NCBI GenBank assembly: GCA_963580285.1 | Contig: OY757017.1 | Location: 13,280,538-13,344,537 of the forward strand | Length of the DNA stretch: 64,000 bases | Direction of reading: 5' to 3' | Source: Lucinisca nassula | Taxonomy: Eukaryota; Mollusca; Bivalvia; Lucinida; Lucinidae | Position numbers and translations under genes: made by a program | The notes under the pieces: generated by a model | The model's input: only the letters and a program-made list of their open reading frames with translations | What the model was told of the DNA's origin: nothing | Databases searched by the model: none | Part shown: positions 44,456 through 57,200 of the stretch, one piece after another | Position numbering within the stretch: position 1 is the stretch's first letter | Layout of the letters: each line of letters starts with the position of its first letter

Positions 44456-44859
44456 CATGTTGCTTCCATGCAGAGCTGAATCTGACGGCACATGAGTACT
44501 GGTAAATGGCTTAGAGTGTCTAAGCCTGTCCAGGCAAACTGGTGAGTCGGACCGGACCGTTCATGCATAAACCCTTTGGTTTCATTAGGCTGCAGGGACT
44601 GAGATGTCAATTCATCTCAATGTCGGGTAAAAGTCCTTCAGAATTGGTAGCAACATCTCTAAAATGACCTACATAGTGTTGACAGGGACGTTAAACCTCA
44701 AATCAAACAAACACAACAAAACACTAGAGACAAAGTTCAATATCCAGTGAACTCTGCCAAAAATGGGCACTGTCAAACTTCAATGGCTCAATCACCGTTT
44801 AGACCATGAAAATGTGTTTGAGATAAAGGTAGTTTGAGCCAATGAGGTGTTTTCAGAAA

Positions 44860-45125
44860 AAAATACTAGAGCTATCACTAAAGGTGATGAATACCCCCAC
44901 AAAAACTGCCTTGATAGTACATCAGCGGCATTTTGCAATTTTTCACTTGAAAGGGGTCATAACTATGTCGAAAATTGACGAATTGTAGTGGAAATTGAAC
45001 TTGACCTGTATTTTATGATGTTACATCAGTGTACCAAAAATTATAAAAATCGGTGAAGCGCTTTTTGAGTTATCGTCTGGAAACCAAGTCAACAGACCGA
45101 CCGACCGACAAGCTCACTCCTATAT
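44860..45125 (+). mobile_element. Short pearl-like element
   Basis: Starts ACTAGAGCTATCACTAAAGG, single core with AAAGGGGTCATAACTATG, ends in CCGACCGACCGACAAGCTCA. Confidence 0.55.
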
Positions 45126-45169
45126 AAAGATCAAAGTTTTAACAATACGTTACTAACGCCAACATTAGT

Positions 45170-45545
45170 TTTGAACAAGGCATTATCACTCTTTAAATGT
45201 GAGAAGCTTTGGCATTTGCAAAAGCTGCTCACAATTTTTCAGCAAAATACTAGTATATTTGCCATATTAAATGATCAAAGTTTTCAAGATACATTAACCC
45301 TTATCTTGCTGAATATTCATTTAAGCCACACCCATTTCTGTCTATCAACCAATCAAATTACATGATGTAATTTATTGCTACAAATACATAAACTAAATGC
45401 CAAAAAGTGTAAATCCCGATCAGATGGCTTCTTCAGAAGCCATCTGATCTGGATCTACACTGTTTGCAAAGATAGGGGTTGTCGTGAACAGCAAGATAAG
45501 GGTTAACTTATCACATTGTTAGTTTTGAACAAATGGTCCCCTGAT
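45170..45545. mobile_element. AGCTGCTTTTGC hairpin MITE with nested piggyBac-like MITE
   Basis: Outer element ends in TTTTGAACAAATGGTCCCC. At 45294-45506 a MITE with TTAACCCTTATCTTGCTGAA and AGCAAGATAAGGGTTAA is inserted at a TTAA that is single in the 612-1012 copy. Confidence 0.7.
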
Positions 45546-45608
45546 ATAAAGAGTAATCAGGCATTATTTGCCCTGCAAAACCTCAAATATTTACTGTAGT
45601 GTAAGTAC

Positions 45609-45723
45609 CTTTGATTACAGGTATATTTTCCCGTTTTACCGTCCTCACAGATACAGGTCTGCTTACAGCCATCATACCATTGCTGTCCCTGAGTGTACGA
45701 TTTACCATTCATTACACACACAT
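45609..45723 (-). CDS. Exon 3: N-terminal half of VWC module b
   Basis: 115-bp exon, acceptor TTCTCTTACAG, donor GTACTTAC. It enters in phase 1 and leaves in phase 2. The peptide has the five N-half VWC cysteines in order: VCVMNG, then QQWYDGC, KQTC, ICEDGKTG and YTCNQR. The DGC-x3-C-x-C spacing is the same as in the other four N-half exons. It joins in frame to exon 4 (AG+G gives Arg). The upstream intron contains the 5.3-kb palindromic composite, whose inverted-repeat end lies only about 50 bp from this acceptor. Confidence 0.87.
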
Positions 45724-45773
45724 CTGTAAGAGAAATGTATCATAGACAATCCATGTTTAACACATTTTGGGGT

Positions 45774-46240
45774 TTCCGGTGTAACAGTCAGTTTCTTCCC
45801 CCGGCCCGGTGTCAGATAATATTTTGACCCGTGTAATATTTTGACCCGCGGGTCAATATATTACAGTAATATTTTGACCCCCCCTATAATATTTTGACCC
45901 GCCCCTAAAACTTCAGCAAAATAAATCAGAAGTGGACTTTTATCGATAAATAGGTATTGACAAGATAAGAAATGGGTATTGCAAGGAGTCTATTGCAGAT
46001 CTGACAATATGGGTAGGGGGGTCAAAATATTATAGCTATAATAAAATGACCCCCCCCCCCAATACATATCTTTTTTCAACTAAGGAAATGGACTCAAAAT
46101 AATAGTACTGGACAATAATATCAATAGATTATTTCACATTTGACAAAATTAATGCAGAACAATATTCTCTTTTGAAATGGGTGTTGCTGCCAAGAAAGGG
46201 GGGGGGGGGGGGGTCAAAATATTATAGCTATAATAAAATG

Positions 46241-46274
<34 letters not shown>

Positions 46275-49200
46275 TACAATTTACAAAGTACTGGACAGTA
46301 ATATCATTATCATCATTATATCACATTTAACAAGATAATGAAGAATAATATTCTCATTTGAAATGGGTGTTGCTGCTTAGAAGGGGTGGGGGGTCAAAAT
46401 ATTATACCCATAATAAAATCACACCCCCACCCCCAGTATCTTTTTCAACAAAGGAAATGGAGTCAAAATAATGTAAAGAAAAGGGGATATAGCAGTAGAT
46501 TATTTCTAATTAACTGGATTAAAACAACAGAATAATCATGACTATTGAATGTTGAACTGTTGATTAAATGTAGGGGGGGGGGGTCAAAATATTATACCCA
46601 TAATAAAATGACCCCCCACAGCAAGTATCTTTTTCAACCAAGGAAATGGACTCAAAATAATGTAAAGAAAAGGGGATTTAGCAGTAGATTATTTCTAATT
46701 AACTTGGTTAAAACAACAGGATAATCATGACAATTGAACGTTGAACTGTTGATGAAATGTAGGGGGGGGGGGGGGGGGTCAAAATATTATACCCATAATA
46801 AAATGACCCCACACACCCCGCCAATTTCAAGTCATTAAGTAACAACCCCTCCCACATACTGAACCTTACTGAATATAGTCTATTTCTAGCCATATAAAGC
46901 AATTTAAGTTTTAATTTAACGGTGTGAACTCAAATACCAGTACACTAATTACAAATAGTAAGGGTGGGTCATTTTATTATAGCTATAATAATTTGACCCC
47001 CCCCCCCCCTTTTATTTCAAGTCATTAAGTTACAACCCCTTCCACATACTGAACCTTACTGAATCTATTGTATTACAAGCCATCTAATTCAATGAAAAGT
47101 TTAATTAATTGAATGAACTCAAATACCAGTATATCAATAACAGATAAAAAGGGTGGGTCATTTTATTATAGCTGTAATAATTTGACCCCCCCCTCCCCCC
47201 CCCCCCCCCACGTGCATAAGCTGATTCTCTCAATACCATTTTAGTCATGTGGTTTTTTTCTGTTATTTTTTATCTTTTTTGCTGCTTTTTAGCCATTTCC
47301 CTTTAAACATGATTGCCCTTTCTTATATACTATAGTCATTATTCTTGCTGTAGATTTTCAGATCTAGAACTATCCCACCCCGCCCTTCAGACACTGCCCA
47401 AGTGTAAAAATCAGCAGGAAAAACCACCACAATTGTCATAGTTTTACTGCTTAACAGTTACCTCACCATATTTGGTCATTTAAATGTAACTTTTGTGAAG
47501 TTAGGGAGGGGGGTCAAAATATTATAGGAGGGGTCAAAATATTATAATATTTTGACCCGCGGGTCATAATATTATGACCCGCGGGTCACTTTTTAGGTGG
47601 GTCAAAATATTATAGGAGGGGTCAAAATATTATTATAATATTTTGACCCGCGGGTCATAATATTATGACCCGCGGGTCACTTTTTAGGCGGGTCAATATA
47701 TTATATGACACCGGTTCTTCCCCGGGGAAGAACTGGGCTGGCCCGTTTCTTCCCCGGGGGTAGAACTGGGCCGGCCTGTTTCTTCCCCGGGGGAAGAAAC
47801 TGACTAGTCAGTTTCTTCCCCACCCGGTCAGTTTCTTCCCCACCTGAATTTTTTTCAGAACCATAGTCAACGAATAATTTTAGCTTGTTGTAAATGAGAA
47901 AAGAGACCATTCTGAATAAGTTCTGAGTCCTTTTAGCTTGAATGACAAAATTTTCTCTATACTTCACCATTCATGGAGATGCAATAAAATATGCATCCCA
48001 ATTCAAGCATCTTTCATGAATTTTCATTGCTTTTTAAGACATAAATTAGTATTAACTAAACATATATAATAAGCCACAAATGTTTGACGCTCAAATTTAA
48101 ATAGAATTTGGAGACTGGGGGTGGGGAAGAACTGGGCCGGCCCAGTTCTTCCCACCCCAGAATTTTCTGTCTACTAATAATTCTTGTGATAAATTTCCTT
48201 TGCTTTTTAAGACAAAATTGGTATAAACTAAAAAGATATAATAAGCAACAAATTTTTGGAGCTCAAATCTAAATACAGTTTGGAGACTGGGGGTGGGGAA
48301 GAACTGGGCCGGCCCGTTTCTTCCCCACCCCAGATTTTTCTGTTTACAAAAAATTCTTGTGATAAATTTTCTTCACTTTTTAAGACAAAAATTGGTATAG
48401 ATTAAAAAGCTATAATAAGCAACAAGTGTTTGGAGCTCAAATCTAATTAGAATTTGGAGACTGGGGGTGGGGAAGAACTGGGCCGGCCCTTTTCTTCCCC
48501 ACCACAGATTTTTCTGTTTACAAAAAATTCTTGTGATAAATTTTCTTCGCTTTTTAAGACATCAATTGGTATAAACTAAAAAGATATAATAAGCAACAAA
48601 TGTTTGGAGCTCAAATCGAAATATAATTTGGAGGCTGGGGGTGGGGAAGAACTGGGCCGGCCCATTTCTTCCCCACCCCAGATTTTTCTATTTACAAAAA
48701 ATTATTGTGATAAATTTTCTTTGCTTTTTAAGACATAAATTGGAATAAACTAAAAAGATATTATAAGCCACAAATGTTTGGCGCTCTAGCGAAATAGAAT
48801 TTGGAGACTGGGGGTGGGGAAGAACTGGGCCGGCCCGTTTCTTCCCCACCCTAGAGTTTTCTGTTTACAAAATATTCTTGTGATAAATTTTCTTCGCTTT
48901 TTAAGTCATTAATTGGTATAAATTGAAAAGATATAATAAGCAACAATTGTTTGGAGCTCAAATCTAAATAGAATTTAGAGACTGGGGACGGGGAAGAACT
49001 GGGCCGGCCCGTTTCTTCCCCACCCCAGATTTTTCTATTTGCAAAAAATTCTTGTGATAAATTTTCTTCGCTTTTTAAGACAAAAGTTGGTATAAACTAA
49101 AAAGATATAATAAGCAACAAATATGTTTGGAGCTCAAATATCAACTGAATTTAGAAACTGGGGGTGGGGAAGAACTGGGCCAGCCCAGTACTTCCCCACT

Positions 49201-51098
49201 CCAGATTTTTTGTTTATAAAAATTCTTGTGATAAATTTTCTTCGCTTTTTAAGACAAAAATTGGAATAAACTGAAAAGATATAATAAGCAAAAAAATGTT
49301 TGGAGCTCAAATCTAAATAGAATTTGGAGATTGGGGGTGGGGCAGGACTGGGCCGGCTAGTTCTTCCCCAACACAGAAAACTTAAACATCATTACTGATT
49401 CAATTGTACATCACTACACAAGGGTGGGGAAAAAAAGGGTCGCCCCAGTTCTTCCCTGCCTCAGACATCCTCTGATATAACTGACATAACTGTACAACAC
49501 TAGCAAAAGGGTGGGGAAGAAACGGGCAGGCCCTGTTCTTCCCCACCCCAGACACCTTCAACGTCATAATTGACTTAACAGTACAACATTTACCAAGGGT
49601 GGGGAAGAAACGGGCGGCCCAGTCATTCCCCACCCAAGACATCTTCAGCAATATAACTGAAATAACTGTACAACACTACCCAAGGGTGGGGGAAGAAATG
49701 GGCCACCCCAGTTCTTCCCCACCCCGGACATCTTCAGCAATATAACTGACACAACTGTACAACACTACCCAGGGGTGGGGAAGAAATGAGTCGACCCAGT
49801 TCTTCCCCAACCCGACACCTTCAATGTCATAATTGACTTAACAGAACAATACTTACCAAGGGTGGGAAAGGAACGGACTGGCTCAGTTCTTCCCCACCCA
49901 AGACATCTTCAGCAATATAACTGACATAACTGTACAACACTACCCGAGGATGGGGAAGAAACAGGCCTGCCCAGTTCTTTCCAACCCCTGAGTCTCCGAA
50001 TTCTATTGAAATTTAAGTGCCAAACATTTGCTGCTTATTATATCTGTTTAGTTAATACCAATTTATGTCTTTAAAAGTGAAGAAAATTTATCACAAGAAT
50101 TTTTAGTAAACAGAACATCTGGGGTGGGGAAGAAACGGGCCGGCCCAGTTCTTCCCCACCCCCAGTCTCCAAATTCTATTAAGATTTGAGCTCCACATTT
50201 GTTGTTTATCATATCTGTTTAGTTTATACTAATTTATGTCTTAAAAAGCAAAGGAAATTTATCACCAGAATTATTAGTAAGCAGAAACATCTGGGGTGGG
50301 AGAGAACTGGGCCGGCCCAGTTCTTCCCCACCCCAGCCTCCAAATTCTCTTGATAATAAAGCTCCAAACATTTGTTGCTTATTATATCTTTTTAGTTTAT
50401 ACCAATTTTTGTCCTAAAAAGGCAAAGGAAATTTATCACAAGAATTATTAGTAAACTGAAACATCTGGGGTGGGGAAGAACTGGGCCGGCCTAGTTCTTC
50501 CCCACCCCCCAGTCTCTGAATTCTATTGAAATTTAAGGGCCAAACATTTGTTGCTTATTATAGCTTGGTAGTTCATACCAGTTTATGTCTTTAAAAGTGA
50601 AGAACATTTATCAAAATAATTTTTAGTAAACAGAAAAATCTGCGGTGGGGAAGAAATGGGCCGGCCCAGTTCTTCCCCACCCCCACTTTCCAAATTATAT
50701 TTAGATTGGGGCACTAAAGGGTTGTTGCTTATTAAATCTGTTTAGTTAATACCAGTTAATGTCATAAAAAAATTAGAAAGTTAATCATAGATACTGGAAT
50801 TGGGATGAAAATTTCCTTGAATCTCCATATATTGTATGGCATAAAGAAAATTTTGCCATTCAAGCTGAAAAGACCCAAAACTAATTCAGAATGGTTTCTT
50901 TTTGAATTTTTAACAATCTGTAAGGCATAAATTACTCGTTCTCTATGGTTCTAAAAAAAAATTCAGGTGGGGAAGAAACTGACTGGGTGGGGAAGAAACT
51001 GACTAGTCTGTTTCTTCCCCAGGGAAGAAACGGGCCGGCCCAGTTCTTCCCCGGGGAAGAAACTGACTGGGGGGAAGAACCGGCCTGTTACACCGGAA
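45774..51098. mobile_element. 5.3-kb composite of palindromic arrays with terminal inverted repeats
   Basis: TTCCGGTGTAACAG at 45774-45787 is matched by CTGTTACACCGGAA at 51085-51098. Inside, 47715-51084 is built of units of about 170 bp. Each carries a palindrome of about 40 bp centred on GGCCGGCC (GGGGAAGAACTGGGCCGGCC and complement-like TTTCTTCCCCACCCC). Units between 48.1 and 49.35 kb face one way, those between 49.98 and 50.75 kb the other. A middle block (49.38-49.97 kb) uses a different unit of about 100 bp. Subterminal arms at 47.83-48.04 and 50.77-50.99 kb are also inverted copies. No coding capacity was recognised. Confidence 0.7.
45806..47714. mobile_element. Inner nested element with GGTCAAAATATTATA palindromes
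   Basis: Inverted ends CCGGTGTCAGATAATATT (45806) and ATATTATATGACACCGG (to 47714). Both ends carry palindromic ATATTTTGACCCGCGGGTCA blocks. The interior has about seven units with GGTCAAAATATTATA .. TATAATAAAATGACC stem-loops, separated by poly-G/poly-C runs, including about 31 C at 46242-46273. Confidence 0.7.
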
Positions 51099-51249
51099 CA
51101 AAATGGGTACCGGAAAATGTGTAACTGGCCAAAATGTGTAACTGGTCAAAACTGCATGCCCAGATCAGATGCCGCTGAACCCGGCATCTGAGGAGGGCCT
51201 ACACAGTTTGCAAAGCAGTTCAACCATTTTTCAAATACACCACAACCTC

Positions 51250-54200
51250 ATTACAAGAGGGCCATGATGGCCCTGGATCGCTCACCTGATCCATAGAGTA
51301 ACAAGTGGGCCCCAGGGAGGGCCATTATTGACCCCAGGGCTATAATGTGCATAATGTTGTGGGTGGTCTAAAAAGGTGAAGCTTCATACCAAATTCAACA
51401 AAGGCTATAATTTGAACAATCTTGGCAAAGGTCCACTAGATGGAGCTACACACCAACTATCGAAGACCTGGGCCTTGCGGTTTCAGAGAAGAAGATTTTT
51501 TATAGATATTTCCTACATAAGCCTATGTAAAACCAAATGGCCCTGGGGCAGGGGCTTTTTGGCCTCAGGCCTATAATTTAAACAATCATGATAGAGGTCC
51601 ACTAGAAGCTTCACACAAAATATCAAAGACCATGGCCTTGCTGTTTCAGAGAAGAAGATTTTCAAAGATTATCTCTATAAAAGTCTATGTAAAACCAAAG
51701 GGTCCCGGGGCGGGGGTATTCATGGCCCAGGGGCTATAATGTGAACAATCTTAGTAGAGGTCCACTAGATGAAGCTTCATACCAAATATCAAAGACCTAG
51801 GCCTTGTGGTTTCAGAAGAAGATTTTTCAAGATTATCCCTATGTATAAGTCTATGTAAAATCAAAAGACCCCGGAGCGGGGGCATTTTTGGCAACAGCGC
51901 TATAATTTGAACAATCTTGGTAGAGGTTTACAAGATGAAGCTACATACCAAATGTCAAAGACCTGGGCCTTGCGGTTTCAGAGAAGAAGATTTTTAAAGA
52001 TTTTCCCTATATAAGCCCATGTAAAACCAAAGGGCCCGGGACGGGGGCATTTTTGGCCTGAGCAATATAATTTGAACAATCTTGGTAGGGGTCAACTAGA
52101 TGAAGCTTCATACCAAATAGCAAAGATCTGGGCCTTGCGGTTTCAGAGAAGAAGATTTTTAAATATTTTCCCTATATAAGCCCATGTCAAACCAAAGGGC
52201 CCCAGGACAGGGGCATTTGTGGCCCCAGCACTTTAATTTGAACAATCTTGGTAGGGGTCAGCTTTATGTTGCTTCATACCAAATATCAAAGACCTGGACC
52301 TTGCAGTTTCAGAGAAGAAGATTTTTAAAGATTTTCCCTATATAAGCCCATGTAAAACCAAAGGGCCCCGGGGCGGGGGCATTTTTGGCCCCAGCACTAT
52401 AATTTGAACAATCCTGGTAGTGGTCCACTAGATGAAGCTTCATACCAAATATCAAAGACCTGGGCCTTGCGGTTTCAGAGAAGAAGATTTTTAAAGATTT
52501 TCCATGTATAAGCCCATGTAAAACTAAAGGGACCCTGGGCGTGGGCATTTTTGGCCCCAGCACTATAATTTGAAAAAAGTTGGTAGGGGTCCACTAGATG
52601 AAGCTTCACACCAAATATCAAAGACCTGGGCCTTGTGGTTTCAGAGAAGAAGATTTTTTAGGTTTTCGGTGAAAAAAATCTATTTTTGGCTCCTGTGACC
52701 TAGATGTGCAATGGACTGGAACCATTGGAACAACTTTCAAAGGGGACCACCTAAGGATCATTCCTGTGAAGTTTGGTCAAAATCCGATCAGTGGTTTAGG
52801 AGATGTTGTTTGAAGAAATTGTTTACGCACGGATGACAGACAAAAAGTGATCCTAATATAAAACACAAGAGGGCCATGATTGCCCTGGATCGCTCACCTG
52901 ATCCATAGTGTAACAAGTGGGCCCCAGAGAGGGCCATTATTGGCCCCAGGGCTTTAATGTGCATAATGTTGACGGAGGTCTTAAAGGTGAAGCTTCATAC
53001 CAAACATCAACAAAGGCTATAATTTGAACAATCTTGGCAAAGGTCCACTAGATGAAGCTACACATCAAATATCAAAGACCTGGGCCTTGCGGTTTCAGAG
53101 AAGAAGATTTTTTTTAAAGATATTCCCTACATAAGCCTATCAAAACCAAATGGCCCCGGGATGGGGGCATTTGTGGCCCCAGGGCTATAATTTGATCAAT
53201 CTTGGTAGAGATCCATTAGATGAAGCTTCATACCAAATTTCAAAGTCCTGGGCTGTGTGGTTTCAGAGAAGAAGATTTTTAAAGATTATCCCTATATAAG
53301 CCTATGTAAAACCAAAGGGCCCCGGGGCGGGACCACTTTTGGCCCCAGCACTATAATTTGAATCATCTTGGTAGGGGTCCTTTAGAAGAAGCTTCATACC
53401 AAAAGTAAAAGACCTAGGACTTGTGGTTTCAGAGAAGAAGATTTTTAAAGATTTTCCCCATATAAGTCTATGTACAACCAAAAGGCCCCGGAGCAGGGCT
53501 ATAATTTGATAATTTGAACAATCTTGGTAGGGGTCCACTAGATGAAGCTTCATACCAAATATCAAAGTCCTGGGCCTTGCGGTTTCAGAGAAGAAGATTT
53601 TTAAAGATTTTCCTTATATAAGCCTATGTAAAACCAAATGGCCCCGGGGCAGGGGCATTTTTTGCCTAAGCACTATAATTTGTACAATCTTGGTAGGGGT
53701 CAACTAGATGAAGCTTCATACCAAATATCAAAGTCCTGGGCCTTGCGGTTTAGGAGAAGAAGATTTTTAAAGATTTTCCCTATATAAGCCTATGTAAAAC
53801 CAAAGGGCCCCGAGGCGGGGACATTTTTGGCCTAAGCACTATAATTTGAATAATCTTGTTAGGGGTCCTTTAGATGAAGCTTCATACCAAATATAAACAA
53901 GAGGGCCATGATGGCCCTGGATCACTCACCTGATTCATAGAGTAACAAGTGGACCCCGGAATAGGCCATTATTGACCCCAGGGTTTTAATGTGCATAATG
54001 TTGAGGGAGGTCTAAAAAGGTGAAGCTTCATACCAAATATCAACAAAGGCTATAACTGTCCACAAGATGAAGCTCATACCAAATATCAAAGACATGGGCC
54101 TTGCAGTTTCAGAGAAGAAGATTTTTAAAGATTTCCCTATATAAGTCTATGCAAAACCAAATGGTCTCAAGGCGGGGCATGGGCATTTTTGGCCCAAGGG

Positions 54201-57200
54201 CTATAATTTGAACAATCTTGATAGAGGTCCACTAGATGAAATTTCACACCAAATATCAAATACCTAGGCCTTGTTGTTTCCCAAAATAAATGTTTTAAAG
54301 ATTTTCCCTATATAAGTCTATGTAAAACCAAAGGGCCCCGAGGCAGGGGCATTTTTGACCTCAGGGCTATAATTTGAACAATCTTGGTAGAGGTCCACTA
54401 GCTGAAGACCTGGGCCCTGCAGTTTCAGAGAAGAAGATTTTTAAAGATTTTCCCTACATAAGCCTATGTAAAACCAAAGGGCCACGTGGTGGGGGCATTT
54501 TTGGTCTCAGGGCTATAATTTAAACAATCTTGGTAGAGGTCCACTAGCTGAAGCTTCATAACAAATATCAAAGACTTAAGCCTTGTGGTTTCAGAGAAGA
54601 TTTTTAAAGATTTTTGCTATATTAGTCTGTGTAAAACTAAAGGGGCCTGGAGGGGCATTTTTGGCCCCAGGGCTATAATCTGAACAATGTTGGTAGAGGT
54701 CCACTAGCTGAAGCTTCATAACAAATATCAAAGACCTAAGCCTTGTGGTTTCAGAGAAGAAGATTTTTAAAGATTTTCCCTATATAAGTCTATGTAAAAC
54801 CAAAGGGCCCAATGGCGGGGGCATTTTTTGTCTCAGGGCTATAATTTGAACAATCTTGGTAGAGGTCCACTAGCTGAAGCTTCATAACAAATGTCAGGGA
54901 CCTAAGCCTTGTGGTTTCCGAGAAGAAGATTTTTAAAGATTTTTCATATATAAGACCATGTGAAACAAAAGGGCCCTGGGGCGGGACAATTTTTGGCCCC
55001 AGCACTATTATTTGAATAATTTTGGTAGGGGTCCATTAGATGAAGCTTCATACCAAATATCAAAGACCTGGTCCTTGCCGTTTCAGAGAAGAAGATTTTC
55101 AAAGATTTTCCCTATATAAGCCTATGTAAAACCAAAGGGCCCCTGAGTGGGGGCATTTTTGGCCCCAGGGCTATAATTTGAACAATCTTGATACAGGTCC
55201 ACTAGATGAAGCTTCACACCAAATATCAAAGATCTGAGCCTTGCGGTTTCAGAGAAGAAGATTTTTAAAGATTTTCCCTGTATAAGCCTATGTAAAACCA
55301 AAGGCCTTTGCCCAGGGGCGTTTTCGGTCCCAGGGCTATAATTTGAACAATCTTGGTAGAGGTCCACTAGGTGAAGCTTCACACCAAATATCAAAGACCT
55401 CAGCCTTGCGGTTTCAGAGTAGAAGATTTTAAAGATTTTCCCTATATAAGCCTATGTAAAACGAAAGGCCCCCCGGGCGGGGGCATTTTTGGCCCTAGGG
55501 CTATAATTTGAACAATCTTGGTAGAGATCCACTAGGTGAAGCTTCACACCAAATATCAAAGACCTGGGCCTTGTGGTTTCAGAGAAGAAGATTTTTAAAG
55601 CATTTACCTATATAAGCCCATGTAAAACCAAAAGGCCCCCGGGGCGGGGGCATTTCCGGCCCAAGGATCATAATTTTAACAATCTTGGTAGAGGTCCACT
55701 AGATGAAGCTTCATACCAAATATCGAAGACCTGGGCCTTTCGGTTTCAGAGAAGAAGATTTTTAAAGATTTTCCCTGTATAAGCCTATGTAAAACCAAAG
55801 GCCCCCGGGGCGGGGGCATTTTTGGCCCTGGGGCTATAATCTGAACAATCTTGGTAGAGGTCTACTAGGTGAAGCTTCACACCAACTATCAAAGACCTAA
55901 GCCTTGCGGTTTCAGAGAAGAAGATTTTTAAATACTTTCCCTGTATAAGCCTATGTAAACCCAAAGGCCCCCGGGGCGGGGGCATTTCTGGCCCATAGGC
56001 CATAATTTGAACAATCTTGGTAGAGGTCCACTAGATGAAGCTTCATACCAAATATCAAAGACCTGGGCCTTTCAGTTTCAGAGAAGAAGATTTTTACTGA
56101 TTTTCCCATTGTAAGCCTATGTAAAACCAAAGGCCCCCCCGGGGCAGGGGCATTTTTGGCCCTAGGGCTATAATTTGAACAATCTTGGTAGAGGTCCACT
56201 AGGTGAAGCTTCACACCAAAAAGAACTGGGCCTTGTGGTTTCAGAGAAGAAGATTTTTAAAGATTTTCCCTATATAAGCCTATGTAAACACAAAGGCCCC
56301 CGGGGCGGGGGCATTTCTGGCCAAAGGGCCATAATTTGAACAATCTTTGTAGAGGTCCACTAGATGAAGCTTCATACCAAATATCGAAGACCTGGGCCTT
56401 TTGGTTTCAGAGAAGAAGATTTTTAAAGTTTTCATTTCAAAAATCTATTTTTAGCTCCTGTGACCCAGATGTGCAATGGATCGGAACCATTTGAACAACT
56501 TTGAAAGGGGACCACCTAAGGATCATTCCTGTGAAGTTTGGTCAAAATCCGATCAGTGGTTTAGGAGGAGATGTCATTTGAAGAAAAAGTTTACGCACAC
56601 ACGCACGCACGCACACACGCACGCACGACGGACGACGGACAAAAAGTGATCCCAAAAGCTCACCTCGTCACTACGTGACAGGTGAGCTAAAAACCTAGGC
56701 CTTGTGGTTTCAGAGAAGAAGATTTTTAAAGATTTTCCCTATATAAGTCTACATAAAACCAAAGGGCCCCAGGACGGGGGCATTTTTGGTCCAAGGGCTA
56801 TAATTTGAACAATCTTGGTAGAAGTCCATTAGATGAAGCTTCATTCTAAATATCAAAGTCCTGGGCCTTGTGATTTCAGAGAAGAAGATTTTTAAAGATT
56901 TTCCCTATATAAGCCTATGTAAAACCAAAGGGCCCCGGGGCGGGGGCATTTTTGGCCCCAGCACTATAATTTGAACAATCTTGGTAGGGGTCCACTAGAT
57001 GAAGCTTCGTACCAAATATCAAAGACCTGGGCCTTGTGGTTTCAGAGAAGAAGATTTTTAAAGATTTTCCCTATATAAGCCAATGTAAAACCAAAGGGTC
57101 CTGTGGCGGGGGCATTTTTTGTCCAAGCACTATAATTTGAACAATCTTGGTAGGGGTCCACTAGATGAAGCTTCATACCAAATATCAAAGTCCTGGGCCT

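Larger units (their letters stand above)
41065..44725 (+). mobile_element. AAAC-tailed SINE split by the 3.34-kb element
   Basis: Head at about 41065-41115 (CTATCTGGGCTTGGAGAAAT), remainder at 44456-44725 ending GACGTTAAACCTCAAATC plus AAACAAAC. Confidence 0.75.

Noticed and set aside
55573..56214. Repeated ORFs of 60-90 codons (LHLVDLYQDCSNYSPGAKNAP-like) at 52-58 kb
   Set aside because: Minus-strand translation of the roughly 165-bp core repeat; frames break between units and no start or splice context is shared.
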